A DNA stretch of 64,000 nucleotides from Hyphomicrobium sp. ghe19 (GCF_902712875.1 NZ_LR743509.1:1998001-2062000), one strand, 5' to 3'; numbered from the stretch's first letter, positions 34,892-44,027 are shown. Program-made: numbers and translations. The notes: generated by a model not told the origin, from the letters alone.

Positions 34892-35173
34892 GTGATTTAT
34901 TGCCCGCGGACATCGCGGAAAAAATTGTATTTTGAGTCTTTAGCCCCCGCGGATGGCACTTTGGCGATTTTCGCGGTCGATCCCGATGGAGACGCAACCG
35001 CTAAAACCCTAGGTTCGGATGCGCTCCCGCGTGGAGATCATCGAGACGTGAAAATCAAAATCAACGAAGAGTTGAAGCCGGGAACAAGGCTTTAGCCAGT
35101 CGCGCGAGGCAAGGACGGCAAACCGTTCCGGAATGTCGTCGGCCCGTCGGGACAGACTTTCAAGATCCTGTAG
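34892..35173 (+). pseudogene. Remnant of a small gene with an in-frame stop
   Basis: The frame reads ADGTLAIFAVDPDGDATAKT then DALPRGDHRDVKIKINEELK and PGTRL, hits TAG at 35093, and continues in the same frame as PVARGKDGKPFRNVVGPSGQ TFKIL to a second TAG at 35171. Codon use and composition stay protein-like through the first stop, so this looks like one gene broken by a nonsense change (a TGG to TAG change would do it). No signal peptide or ribosome site is visible at the front. Family unknown. Confidence 0.35.
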
Positions 35174-35353
35174 CAGCGAAGTCTTGAGGCAACGGGCGCA
35201 CGCCCGGCGCGACTTCGCTCCCGCGCCGGTGACTTGACTTTGCCCCCTAGAGGCCCGGCCGTAGGGCCGACACCACCCTTTCGGGGGAAGACGATGTTGG
35301 CCTGGAGCTAAAGAAATGGCGTCTCCGGCCTGTCACAAACCCGCTTTGTGACA
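35174..35353 (+). promoter_or_regulatory. Structured leader upstream of polyamine genes (candidate riboregulator)
   Basis: Within 180 bases several long helices can form: AGCGAAGTC (35175-35183) with GACTTCGCT (35211-35219); CCGGCGCG (35204-35211) with CGCGCCGG (35222-35229), interleaved with the first and so either a pseudoknot or an alternative; CCCCC (35243-35247) with GGGGG (35283-35287) enclosing GGCCC/GGGCC; GGCCTGGAG with CTCCGGCC (35299-35330); and GTCACAAA with TTTGTGAC (35332-35352). It lies 60 bases before the first frame of the polyamine operon. I cannot assign it to a known class. An alphaproteobacterial polyamine leader such as speF should be tested. Confidence 0.45.
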
Positions 35354-35412
35354 GTTTACGCTTGCCGTTCCATCGGCATGGCGGGCCACCGTGATCGCTT
35401 AGTATTGAATTA

Positions 35413-36717
35413 ATGCCCCGCGTGCCCTATTTCGGGCTCCCAGCGCAGCTTTACGCGCTTGCTGGAGCCGGCGAGACCGGCCTTTCAACATCGGAGCGTT
35501 CGTTGGACAAGGTACTTATCATCGGGGCAGGCGCTGCAGGCTCGGTCGTTGCGAAGAAATGCGCGATGAACCGCGATGTTTTCAAAAAGATCCATCTTGC
35601 TTCGCGCCGCATCGAAAGCTGCAAGAAGGTCCAGGCCGAATGCAAAACGCCGATCGAGATTTCGCAACTCGATGCGGACAACGTCGCCGACACGGTCGCG
35701 CTGTTGAACAAGGTGAAGCCCGACCTCGTCATCAACATGGCGCTTCCCTACCAGGATCTGGCGATCATGGACGCGTGCCTCGAGGCCGGCGTCAACTACA
35801 TGGATACCGCGAACTACGAGCCGCGCGACGAAGCCAAGTTCACCTACAAATACCAATGGCCGTATAACGATAAATTCAAAGCCAAGGGCCTCATGGCCGT
35901 CCTCGGCTGCGGTTTCGATCCGGGCGTCACGAACATCTTCTGCGCCTACGCGCAGGAGAACCTGTACGACGAGATCCACACGATCGACATCATCGATTGC
36001 AACGCGGGCAGCCACGGCAAGGCATTCGCGACGAACTTCAATCCGGAGATCAATCTTCGGGAAGTGACGCAGCGCGGCAAGTATTGGAAAAACGGCGAAT
36101 GGATCGAGATCGATCCGTTGTCGATCTCGACGATGATCGATTATCCGGAAGTCGGGCCCGTCAAATCCTACCTCATCTATCATGAGGAGGAAGAAAGCCT
36201 CGTCGAGAACATCAAGGGTCTGAAAGAGATCCGCTTCTGGATGACGTTCTCGGACAATTACATCAAGCACCTCGAAGTGCTGCAGAACGTCGGCATGACG
36301 CGCATCGACCCCGTCATGCACAAGGGCACGCCCATCATTCCGATGGAGTTCCTGAAATCCGTCCTTCCGGAGCCTTCCTCGCTTGCCGAGAACTACACCG
36401 GCAAAACGTCCATCGGCGTCGTCCTCAAGGGCGAGAAGAAGGGCAAGAAGAAGCGGTACATGATCTGGAACGTGTGCGATCACGCCGAGACCAACAAAGA
36501 GGTCGGCGCGCAGGCGGTTTCCTACACGACCGGCGTCCCCGCGGTCACCGGCGCGATCATGATGTTCAAGGGCATCTGGAAGGGCAAAGGCGTGTTCAAC
36601 GTCGAGCAGCTGCCGCCCGAGCCGTTCCTCGAAGAACTCGCCGAGCAGGGCCTGCCCTGGCAGGTGAAGGAAATCGAGAAGGCCGACCAGAAGAAGCTTT
36701 TCTCGGTCGAGACCTGA
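35413..36717 (+). CDS. Carboxynorspermidine dehydrogenase-type saccharopine dehydrogenase family protein
   Basis: A protein of up to 434 residues that should make carboxy(nor)spermidine by reductive condensation of a diamine with aspartate semialdehyde, using NADPH. The Rossmann motif IIGAGAAGSVVAKK stands near the front, with later LGCGFDPGVTNIFCAYAQ and GSHGKAFATNFNPEINLREV typical of this branch of the saccharopine dehydrogenase family. Homologues start right before the VLIIGAG strand, which suits TTG 35503 (preceded by TCGGAG) better than ATG 35413. I give the longer frame. The decarboxylase gene follows in the same unit. Confidence 0.87.
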   Translation: MPRVPYFGLPAQLYALAGAGETGLSTSERSLDKVLIIGAGAAGSVVAKKCAMNRDVFKKIHLASRRIESCKKVQAECKTPIEISQLDADNVADTVALLNKVKPDLVINMALPYQDLAIMDACLEAGVNYMDTANYEPRDEAKFTYKYQWPYNDKFKAKGLMAVLGCGFDPGVTNIFCAYAQENLYDEIHTIDIIDCNAGSHGKAFATNFNPEINLREVTQRGKYWKNGEWIEIDPLSISTMIDYPEVGPVKSYLIYHEEEESLVENIKGLKEIRFWMTFSDNYIKHLEVLQNVGMTRIDPVMHKGTPIIPMEFLKSVLPEPSSLAENYTGKTSIGVVLKGEKKGKKKRYMIWNVCDHAETNKEVGAQAVSYTTGVPAVTGAIMMFKGIWKGKGVFNVEQLPPEPFLEELAEQGLPWQVKEIEKADQKKLFSVET

Positions 36718-37154
36718 TGGGCGAAGCCGATATCCTTTCGATCCGCAATGAGCTGACGGGCCTCGTCGTCTCCGTCGTTTCGGTGAGCTTTGGAATGATA
36801 TCGGCCTACATCGCAGGGCTTTGGCTCTTCCTTCGGGAGGCGCCAATCTCGCTTCGGCTGCTCGCCTTTGCCTTGTTGTCGTGCGGCCTCGCTTTCATGG
36901 GGGCGCTGACATGGGGTCTGAATGACCTTCTGGCCGGAACCGACCACGCCTGGGCGAAGCTCGTCAGTCCGGCGAGCGAAATCCCGGGCTTCGGCAACGC
37001 GCGGCCGCCTTGGCTTCACGGTTTGACGCTTTACGAAGCTTCGGCATTACTTGGAAGTCTGGCATTCGGGGCCATTTATATCTCGCTCGCCTATCTGACC
37101 TTCATTTACAGATGGCCGGGCTCGACTGCGGGACCGGTGCGCGTCTCGCAGTGA
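36717..37154 (+). CDS. Small integral membrane protein in polyamine operon
   Basis: A 145-residue protein with four predicted membrane helices at about residues 14-37, 43-64, 98-118 and 118-137. Its ATG overlaps the TGA of the dehydrogenase gene (TGATG), so it is coupled to polyamine synthesis and sits between the two enzyme genes. The long upstream frame is a shadow of the dehydrogenase. I recognise no family. A role in polyamine or precursor movement is only a guess from context. Confidence 0.6.
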   Translation: MGEADILSIRNELTGLVVSVVSVSFGMISAYIAGLWLFLREAPISLRLLAFALLSCGLAFMGALTWGLNDLLAGTDHAWAKLVSPASEIPGFGNARPPWLHGLTLYEASALLGSLAFGAIYISLAYLTFIYRWPGSTAGPVRVSQ

Positions 37155-37186
37155 CAGCTTTTCGTTAACTCCACCGGTGGCCCGAA

Positions 37187-38356
37187 TTGTCCGATCTCTC
37201 CAAGTTGAAATTGCCGTCGTTCGACTGGGCTCAGTCGATTGCGACGCCCTCTTACGTTCTCGACGTCGCGGCGCTGAAGCGCAATCTCGCGCGCGCAGCT
37301 GAGATCAAGCGCGAAACGGGATGCAAAATTCTCCTCGCGACGAAAGCGTTCGCGCTTCCGGCGGCCTTTCCGCTGATGCGCGATGTTCTCGACGGCACGA
37401 CCGCAAGCGGCGAATACGAGGCGCGCCTCGGCCATGACGAGTTCGGCAAGGAAGTGCACGTCTACTCTCCCGCCTATGCTACTGGCGAAGTCGAGCGGCT
37501 GACGAAACTCGCGCAGCACATCTATTTCAATTCGCCCGAGCAGATTGCGAAGAACTTGTCGGTTGTCAGGTCGCATCCGGGCGTCAAGGTCGGCATCCGG
37601 ATCAATCCCGGCTATTCGAACGCAACGCTCGGCGGCGCGCTTTACGATCCCTGCGCCCCCAACTCACGTTTCGGCGCAACGCCCGATACGCTCGATCGCG
37701 TGCCTTGGGACGAAGTCGACATTCTCCACACGCACGCCCTCTGCGAGTCCGGCGATGAAGGATCTGTCGGGCTTATCGAGCATGTCGGACGCGTGTTCGG
37801 AGATTATGTGCGCCGCGTGAAGACCGTCAATTTCGGCGGCGGTCATTTCATCAATAAGCCCGGCTACGATATCGGAAAGCTGATCGCCGCCATCAACGCG
37901 TTCAAAACCGCGTTCAACGTCGATGTCGTCCTGGAGCCCGGCGCCGGTCTTGTCGTGAATACGGGCTATCTGGTCGGGAGCGTTCTCGATATTCACCACA
38001 ACGGCAAGGACATTGCCATTCTCGATGCCTCGGCTTCGACGCACATGCCCGACGTTCTCGAGGTGCCCTACACTCCGGAAGTGATCGGTGCCGCTCCACC
38101 TGGCGAAAAGCCGCATTCCTACATCCTTGGCGGGAAGACCTGCATGACCGGCGACGTCATCGGTGAATATTCTTTCGATCGGCCGCTGAAGACCGGAGAT
38201 CGCGTGATTTTTACGGATATGATGCAATATTCGTTCGTCAAGAATAACACCTTCAATGGCGTGCCTTTGCCCGATCTTGCCGTTCTTGACGAAGATGGCA
38301 CCACGCGGACGCTTCGGTCATTTGGCTACGATGATTTCCGCCATCGCCTGGGCTAG
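37187..38356 (+). CDS. nspC: Carboxynorspermidine decarboxylase
   Basis: A 389-residue PLP enzyme of the alanine-racemase fold that removes CO2 from carboxy(nor)spermidine to give (nor)spermidine or a homologue. The PLP lysine lies in LATKAFALP (about residue 48). HTHALCES holds the conserved His and Cys, GGGHFINKPGYD binds phosphate, and EPGAGLVVNTGYLVG is the substrate-site loop. The frame starts with TTG 37187 with GGTGG ahead of it. A start further inside is unlikely, since the N-terminus aligns with the family start. It ends 81 bases before pepN. Confidence 0.9.
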   Translation: MSDLSKLKLPSFDWAQSIATPSYVLDVAALKRNLARAAEIKRETGCKILLATKAFALPAAFPLMRDVLDGTTASGEYEARLGHDEFGKEVHVYSPAYATGEVERLTKLAQHIYFNSPEQIAKNLSVVRSHPGVKVGIRINPGYSNATLGGALYDPCAPNSRFGATPDTLDRVPWDEVDILHTHALCESGDEGSVGLIEHVGRVFGDYVRRVKTVNFGGGHFINKPGYDIGKLIAAINAFKTAFNVDVVLEPGAGLVVNTGYLVGSVLDIHHNGKDIAILDASASTHMPDVLEVPYTPEVIGAAPPGEKPHSYILGGKTCMTGDVIGEYSFDRPLKTGDRVIFTDMMQYSFVKNNTFNGVPLPDLAVLDEDGTTRTLRSFGYDDFRHRLG

Positions 38357-38437
38357 AAGCGAAGAGGTGGCTTCGATTGCGATGCGATTGAGCGCGCTGA
38401 TCGAGAGCCGCCGAAGATAACCTTCACGGCGGGTATT

Positions 38438-41092
38438 ATGAAATCAGAGAACCCCAAGCCAGTCCTTCTTGCCGACTACCGCCCGCCGGAATTTCTGATC
38501 GATAGTGTCCACCTCGATATCGTGCTCGCGCCGTCAAAGACGCGCGTTACGTCGAAGCTCACCATTCGCCGGAATCCGAATTCGGAGGCCACCGGCAAGG
38601 TTCCGTTGAAGCTCGACGGCGAGCTTCTCAAGCTCGAGAGCATCGCCCTCGACGGCCGAGCGCTCAAGCCGTCATCCTATCGTGTCGACGACACAAGCCT
38701 GACGATCCTGGCTCCGCCCAAAGAGCCGTTCACGCTCGAAATCGTGACGCTGGTCAATCCCAAGGGCAACACCGCGCTTCAGGGAATTTATCTCTCGCGC
38801 GGCGTCTACTGCTCGCAGTGCGAGGCGCAAGGCTTCCGCCGGATCACGTATTTCCTCGACCGGCCCGACGTGCTGGCGGAATACACGGTGCGTCTCGAGG
38901 CCGATGTCGAAACGGCGCCGATACTTCTAGCGAACGGCAATCCGGTCGAGCGCGGCACACTTTCCGGCGGCGAGCGTCACTATGCGATCTGGCACGATCC
39001 ACACCCGAAGCCCTGCTATCTCTTCGCAATCGTCGGCGGCAGTCTATCGCCCGTCGCGTCGACTTTCATGACGCAGTCGGGACGTGAGGTCGATCTTCGC
39101 ATTTATGTCGAGCGGGGCAAGGAATCGCGCGCTCACTGGGCCATGGAATCCCTGAAGCGCGCCATGCGTTGGGACGAGGTCAAGTTCGGGCGTGAATACG
39201 ATCTCGACGTCTTCAACATCGTCGCCGTTTCCGATTTCAACATGGGGGCCATGGAGAACAAGGGCCTCAACATCTTCAACGATCGCCTGATCTTGGCGTC
39301 GCCGGAGACCGCGACCGACTCCAATTATGAATCGATCGAAAGCGTCGTCGCGCACGAATACTTCCACAACTGGACGGGAAACCGCATCACGTGCCGCGAC
39401 TGGTTCCAGCTGTGCCTGAAAGAAGGCCTCACCGTTTACAGGGACCAGGAATTCTCAGCCGATCTGCGCAGCGCGACCGTGCAGCGTATCTCCGACGTCC
39501 GACAGCTCAAGGCCCTGCAATTTCCGGAGGACCAGGGGCCGCTCGCGCATCCGGTACGGCCAGAATCCTACGTCGAGATCAATAACTTCTACACGCCCAC
39601 GGTTTACGAGAAGGGCGCCGAGGTCGTCCGGATGATCCACACGATCGTCGGACCTGAGAAATTCCGCGCGGGCATGGATCTCTATTTCGAGCGTCACGAC
39701 GGACAGGCGGTGACGATCGAAGACTTCATCGCCTGCTTCGCGGATGTGAGCGGCGCGGACTTCACGCAGTTTCATCGCTGGTATTCGCAAGCCGGGACGC
39801 CGGAGCTCGTTTGCGATCTCTCGTACGACCGGCGCCGAAAGTCCGCCGAGCTGACCGTCCATCAGGTGTTGAAGCCTTCGCCAGGCAGGGCGAAGAAACA
39901 ACCGTACTTCATTCCCATCAGCATGGCTTTGCTTGGCGAAAATGGCCAAGAGATGGATCTCGAGGTCGAGGGCGGCATCAAGATCCGCGACGGCGTGATG
40001 GCCGTTTCCGAGCGGACGACGACCTTCAAATTCAAAGGCGTCAGCTCGCGGCCGGTGCCGTCGCTGCTCCGCGGGTTCTCGGCGCCCGTCACAGTCACGA
40101 TGTCGATGTCGGATCAGGATCTCGCGTTCCTGATGCATCATGACAGCGACCTGTTCAATCGCTGGCAATCGAGCAATGCTTACGCGACACGCAGCATCAT
40201 TGGACTTCTCGGCGCGAAGCGGCGGAACGCCTTGGTCGCAGCAAAGTCCTCGAAGCTCGCCGACGCGCTGCGTTACGCGTTGCGCGATAACGAACTCGAC
40301 GATTCCTATAAGGCTGAGTTGCTGAAGCTGCCGACGGTCGCGGACGTTGCCCGCGAGAAGGCGAGCCGTGTCGATCACGCCGGGATCTTCGATGCGCATC
40401 GCTTGTTCAGCCGGACCGTCGGCGAAAAGCTGGCGGACGATCTCGAGTCCCTCTACGCGAACGCATCTCGGAACAAGAAATTTTCACCCGACGCGAAAAA
40501 TGCGGGCCGGCGGGCCTTGCGCAACGCGGCGCTGACGCTGTTGACGGCGCGCGGGTCCAGCGAAGACTTCGCCCGGGTCGAAGCTCATTATCGCAAAGCC
40601 TCGAACATGACGGACGCGTGTCACGCGCTGTTCCTGGTCGCGGGTGTCGACGCGCCAGGCCGCGTCGAGATCCTAGAGGATTTCTTCGAGCGCTGGAAAG
40701 ACGATCATCTGGTCATCGACATCTGGTTTGCGGCGCAGGCGCAATCGCCGCGGCCGACTGTGCTCGACGAGGTCAAGGCGCTCTGCCGGCATCCTCTCTT
40801 CAAGATCACGACTCCGAACAAGGTGCGCGCGCTCATCGGTACGTATGCGTTGGGCAATCCGCTGCAATTCAATCGCGCGGACGGCGCGGGCTATGACTTC
40901 CTCGCAGACAAGGTGCTCGAGATCGATCAGCTCAATCCGCAAGTCGCGGCGCGCATGCTCGGTGCCTTCCGCAGTTACCGAGCGCTCGAGCCCGGCCGCA
41001 AAGCGCTGGCGAGGGCCGCGTTGAAGCGTGTTGCCGCGGCTCCGATCTCGCGCGATTGCCACGAGATCGTCTCGCGGATGCTAGAGGACTAA
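38438..41092 (+). CDS. pepN: Aminopeptidase N (M1 zinc metallopeptidase)
   Basis: An 884-residue cytosolic aminopeptidase, the usual length for PepN. The exopeptidase motif GAMENK is at about residue 269 and the zinc site HEYFHN begins near residue 305, with the third ligand Glu in LKEGLTVYRDQEF. The C-terminal helical superhelix occupies the last 400 residues. It removes N-terminal residues during peptide turnover. It has its own upstream gap and no operon partner downstream on the same strand within 190 bases. Confidence 0.95.
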   Translation: MKSENPKPVLLADYRPPEFLIDSVHLDIVLAPSKTRVTSKLTIRRNPNSEATGKVPLKLDGELLKLESIALDGRALKPSSYRVDDTSLTILAPPKEPFTLEIVTLVNPKGNTALQGIYLSRGVYCSQCEAQGFRRITYFLDRPDVLAEYTVRLEADVETAPILLANGNPVERGTLSGGERHYAIWHDPHPKPCYLFAIVGGSLSPVASTFMTQSGREVDLRIYVERGKESRAHWAMESLKRAMRWDEVKFGREYDLDVFNIVAVSDFNMGAMENKGLNIFNDRLILASPETATDSNYESIESVVAHEYFHNWTGNRITCRDWFQLCLKEGLTVYRDQEFSADLRSATVQRISDVRQLKALQFPEDQGPLAHPVRPESYVEINNFYTPTVYEKGAEVVRMIHTIVGPEKFRAGMDLYFERHDGQAVTIEDFIACFADVSGADFTQFHRWYSQAGTPELVCDLSYDRRRKSAELTVHQVLKPSPGRAKKQPYFIPISMALLGENGQEMDLEVEGGIKIRDGVMAVSERTTTFKFKGVSSRPVPSLLRGFSAPVTVTMSMSDQDLAFLMHHDSDLFNRWQSSNAYATRSIIGLLGAKRRNALVAAKSSKLADALRYALRDNELDDSYKAELLKLPTVADVAREKASRVDHAGIFDAHRLFSRTVGEKLADDLESLYANASRNKKFSPDAKNAGRRALRNAALTLLTARGSSEDFARVEAHYRKASNMTDACHALFLVAGVDAPGRVEILEDFFERWKDDHLVIDIWFAAQAQSPRPTVLDEVKALCRHPLFKITTPNKVRALIGTYALGNPLQFNRADGAGYDFLADKVLEIDQLNPQVAARMLGAFRSYRALEPGRKALARAALKRVAAAPISRDCHEIVSRMLED

Positions 41093-41286
41093 TTGAGCAT
41101 TTCTGCCACAGCGAACTGCCGTTATGCTCGCGCTGCCGTCATCGAAACAAAATTGATTCCGTCGCGATTTTTTCTCCCTCGACGGTGAGTCGCAAATCGG
41201 CGAATGTCGAATCACGCCCACGGACATGATCGTCCACCGCCTTACAGGGTCGGGCACTTAGACAAAACTCAGCAAGGGAATTCGAG

Positions 41287-42312
41287 ATGGCTCGGACTTG
41301 GTCCGTCCCTCAACGGGAAAGCTATGCCGGCTTCGGCGGCTCGCGGCGACTGTCAGCCAACGCGATCGCCAACGGGATCGGCTTCTCGCAACGCGGACCC
41401 CTTTTGCTTGTCGCCGCCCTCCTTACGCTCGCCGGAGCGGTCGTGCCGCAGCTCGATGCGGATTCGCTCTCCACACTCCTATTCGTGGTTGGCGCGGGCC
41501 TTGCGGCGATGGTGGTCATGCTTCCGGCACGGGGCGCCCAAAAGCCCGGACCGACTTTCGCACGAGAGGCGCAGATGTCCTCGCAGCCGTCCGCCTTCGA
41601 CGCACGGACGCAGGCTCGCTTTCCGGAACTCTTTGGAGCAGGAGCTACAGACTCCGCTCTTGACCGCGCCGCCTGGGCGAAACTCACCGCGCATATGAGC
41701 CACGAACTCCGGACGCCGCTCAATGCCGTTCTCGGCTTTTCCGAAATCATGACGAAAGAGGTCTTCGGACCACTCGGTTCCGGCTACGACGCCTACGCCC
41801 GCGATATTCATGCGAGTGGCCGTATCCTGCTCAAAAGCGCCGAGGATGCGCTGGCCATCACGGCCCTGCTGACGGCTCCGGAATGCAAGGGCCGCCAGAC
41901 GAGCCGTCTGACGTCGGTCATCGATGAAGCGTGTGCCTTCGCGGCGCCGGATCTAGCTGCACGATCGATCTCGATCGTCAGGAACGCCGACGCCGGCTTC
42001 GATGTGCTCGGCGACCATCAGGCTGTGCGTCAGTTGCTGATCAACCTCCTCAGCGAGGCTGTTCGCAACGGCGCTGCGAATACGACGCTGCGGATCGAAA
42101 CGAAATCGCTGGCCGGTGCGATAGACCTGTCCATCGCTATTCAGGCCGACCGGCGCGGCGCTACGGCTGACGAAGGTTTCGGAATGATTTTAGCGCGGAC
42201 GCTCTGTGAGCTTTCGGGCGCCGAACTCGCCACCTCGGCCGGTGACGGCGAGCGCAAGTGGACGGTACGGCTTCTGCGTGCCGCGCAGCATGATCTTTTC
42301 TTGGCAGCGTGA
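41287..42312 (+). CDS. Histidine-kinase-like protein with degenerate ATPase domain
   Basis: A 341-residue protein with two membrane spans (about residues 36-55 and 60-80) and an H-box SHELRTPLNAVLGFSEIM (His about residue 140). The ATP-binding domain is weak: the N-box region reads NLLSEAVRNGA, with Glu where Asn is usual, the G1 box DxGxG is absent, and only GFGMIL resembles the G2 box. The domain probably does not catalyse normal autophosphorylation and may act as a phosphatase, adaptor or divergent kinase, as in DivL-like proteins. No response regulator is adjacent. Confidence 0.72.
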   Translation: MARTWSVPQRESYAGFGGSRRLSANAIANGIGFSQRGPLLLVAALLTLAGAVVPQLDADSLSTLLFVVGAGLAAMVVMLPARGAQKPGPTFAREAQMSSQPSAFDARTQARFPELFGAGATDSALDRAAWAKLTAHMSHELRTPLNAVLGFSEIMTKEVFGPLGSGYDAYARDIHASGRILLKSAEDALAITALLTAPECKGRQTSRLTSVIDEACAFAAPDLAARSISIVRNADAGFDVLGDHQAVRQLLINLLSEAVRNGAANTTLRIETKSLAGAIDLSIAIQADRRGATADEGFGMILARTLCELSGAELATSAGDGERKWTVRLLRAAQHDLFLAA

Positions 42313-42349
42313 TCATTACCCCGGGAGGTCAGCGGTTGTTCCGCCGGAC

Positions 42350-42865
42350 CTAATTCTTGGCCGGCTCATCATCCTTGACTTGCTCGCCTCGCGCCTTCAG
42401 CACGTTCGGGCGGCGCTTCTCCCGCCAGGACTGCAAAATTTTTCGCTCCTCTGGGCTCAGACTCGCAGCCGTCTCAACCATGGCGTTGTTGATCGCCGTT
42501 TTATAGAGGTTCTCCTCCTCTCGTAGTTTCGCCAGCGCTTCGGAGAACTTCGCTTTGTCGAATGGCTCGGCGGTCAACAGCGCGTTGGCGTCGGCCCAGG
42601 ATTTTCTCACGGTCGCGCGCAAGTCCTTCATCCCTTCCCGCGCACCTGTGATCTCGTTACGGACTGCGGTCTGACGGCTTTCCGGAAGCTCCCTCACGAA
42701 GCCCATGAGGCCGGGCTCGAAAGGTTTGGAGCTTTCTTCGTGATGATGCCAAGCGGCAGCCGCGAACAGGCCGATAAACAACAGGTTCAGCGCCAGCGAA
42801 GCGATGAAGGCCGGATAGAGATATCGCGGTCGCGCAGGCGAGAGATGATTGACTTCAGCCGTCAC
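42350..42865 (-). CDS. Periplasmic sensor of CpxP/CnrX type
   Basis: A 171-residue protein with an N-terminal membrane span (about residues 18-39, FIASLALNLLFIGLFAAAAW), then a cluster WHHHEESSKPF, then a helical periplasmic domain with LRATVRKSWADANALLTAEP and KFSEALAKLREEENLY, the heavy-metal-resistance (CnrX/CpxP-like) pattern. The His cluster could bind metal. Its start overlaps the end of the upstream anti-sigma-like gene by four bases. In CnrYXH systems the sensor releases the sigma factor on metal binding, and the same logic may hold here. Confidence 0.72.
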   Translation of the reverse strand: MTAEVNHLSPARPRYLYPAFIASLALNLLFIGLFAAAAWHHHEESSKPFEPGLMGFVRELPESRQTAVRNEITGAREGMKDLRATVRKSWADANALLTAEPFDKAKFSEALAKLREEENLYKTAINNAMVETAASLSPEERKILQSWREKRRPNVLKARGEQVKDDEPAKN

Positions 42866-43374
42866 AACAAATCCTCATCGAGAAGAACGTCGGCCTCGTC
42901 GGATTGGGCCATCCTCGTGCTGCTCGCGTTTCCACTGCCGCCGCCGAGAAGCACCTCTGCGCTCGCGTTCAAAACATTCAGCTGACCTGCAAACACGCCG
43001 AGCACCAACGAGGCTGCAAGCGCGGTTGCCGCAAAGCCATGACGGCGCGATCCCGGCCACGCCGTCGGACGCTTCGCGGGTTGGGTAACGATGGCCGCGC
43101 CTCCGGCGACGATCCGAGGCTGGCGTTCGGCCGCGGAGGCTATCCGCTGGCTCAAGGAATCGAGGCGGCTCTGATCATACTGCGGCGCCTTATCGAGCAG
43201 ACGATCGAACGCCTCGGCATCCTTCAGCATGTTCTGCGCATCGGCACTGCCGGCAATCAAACCTGACAAAGCGAGACGCAGTGGCGCCGGCCATCGCGTA
43301 CGGTCTGCACCATACGTGTCGAGCGCAGCCTCCAGCTTGTCGAGCCCCATGGGGCCTAGACCATTACGTGACAT
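42862..43374 (-). CDS. Likely anti-sigma factor (membrane)
   Basis: A 170-residue protein with a soluble N-terminus (LGPMGLDKLEAALDTYGADR) and one membrane span at about residues 112-134 (HGFAATALAASLVLGVFAGQ), followed by a short periplasmic tail. That single-span layout, next to an ECF sigma gene, is what anti-sigma factors show. No known domain is clear. It lies between the sigma and sensor genes and overlaps the sensor start, so the three form one operon. Confidence 0.62.
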   Translation of the reverse strand: MSRNGLGPMGLDKLEAALDTYGADRTRWPAPLRLALSGLIAGSADAQNMLKDAEAFDRLLDKAPQYDQSRLDSLSQRIASAAERQPRIVAGGAAIVTQPAKRPTAWPGSRRHGFAATALAASLVLGVFAGQLNVLNASAEVLLGGGSGNASSTRMAQSDEADVLLDEDLL

Positions 43375-43394
43375 CGTCCTGCCGTCTCCCGCAT

Positions 43395-44027
43395 TTAGAA
43401 ATCGCCATCACTACGCAGCGACTCCCAATCCGATCTCAGTTCCGCCTTCAGCTGGCGCCGCGCCCTGCTCAGGAGCGACTCGACCGCTTCATCGGATACT
43501 CCCATAACCTGACCGATCTCGATCTGACTCAATCCCTCGAAATGAAAGAGGGTTAGCGCCAACCGCTGCCGGTCCGGCAATTTCTGCATCGCCATTTCAA
43601 CACGGCGCTGCGTATCCTGGCTCTCGAGTCCCGTCAGCTGTCTCGCCGGTTCCGGGACCTCGGGCAATTCATCAACAACCTTCACGCGGCTCTGACCGCG
43701 TACGCGGTCGAGACACAGGTTAGAAACTACACGGCGCAGCCAGGGCCTGATCCCGGCCGGCCCTATTTCCAGCGTTGCGCTCGAGCGCCAAAGCCGCAAG
43801 AACGCCTCCTGCGCCACGTCCTCAGCCTCCGCGTCGTCCCGCAACATGCGGCGCGCCACGGCGACAATGCTGCCGAGGTGACGCCCCATGAGCAGCCGGA
43901 ACGCGTCGCCGTCGCCGCCGCCGACTGCGGCAACGAGCACAGCCTCGTCGGCCCGGCTCTCAGCCGCCGCCCGCGGGGCAGCTGGGCTGCCATCGGTCCT
44001 CGTCGCCGCCACTAATCCTCTCGACAT
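43395..44027 (-). CDS. ECF RNA polymerase sigma factor
   Basis: A 210-residue group IV sigma factor. Region 2 includes DAEAEDVAQEAFLRLWRSSA with WLRRVVSNLCLDRVR (regions 2.2-2.4), and region 4 has LPDRQRLALTLFHFEGLSQI and VSDEAVESLLSRARRQLKAE, the -35 recognising HTH. I chose ATG 44027 over an upstream ATG because the extra residues are Arg/Pro rich and outside the family. It heads the operon with the anti-sigma-like and sensor-like genes. The promoter it recognises is unknown. Confidence 0.9.
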   Translation of the reverse strand: MSRGLVAATRTDGSPAAPRAAAESRADEAVLVAAVGGGDGDAFRLLMGRHLGSIVAVARRMLRDDAEAEDVAQEAFLRLWRSSATLEIGPAGIRPWLRRVVSNLCLDRVRGQSRVKVVDELPEVPEPARQLTGLESQDTQRRVEMAMQKLPDRQRLALTLFHFEGLSQIEIGQVMGVSDEAVESLLSRARRQLKAELRSDWESLRSDGDF

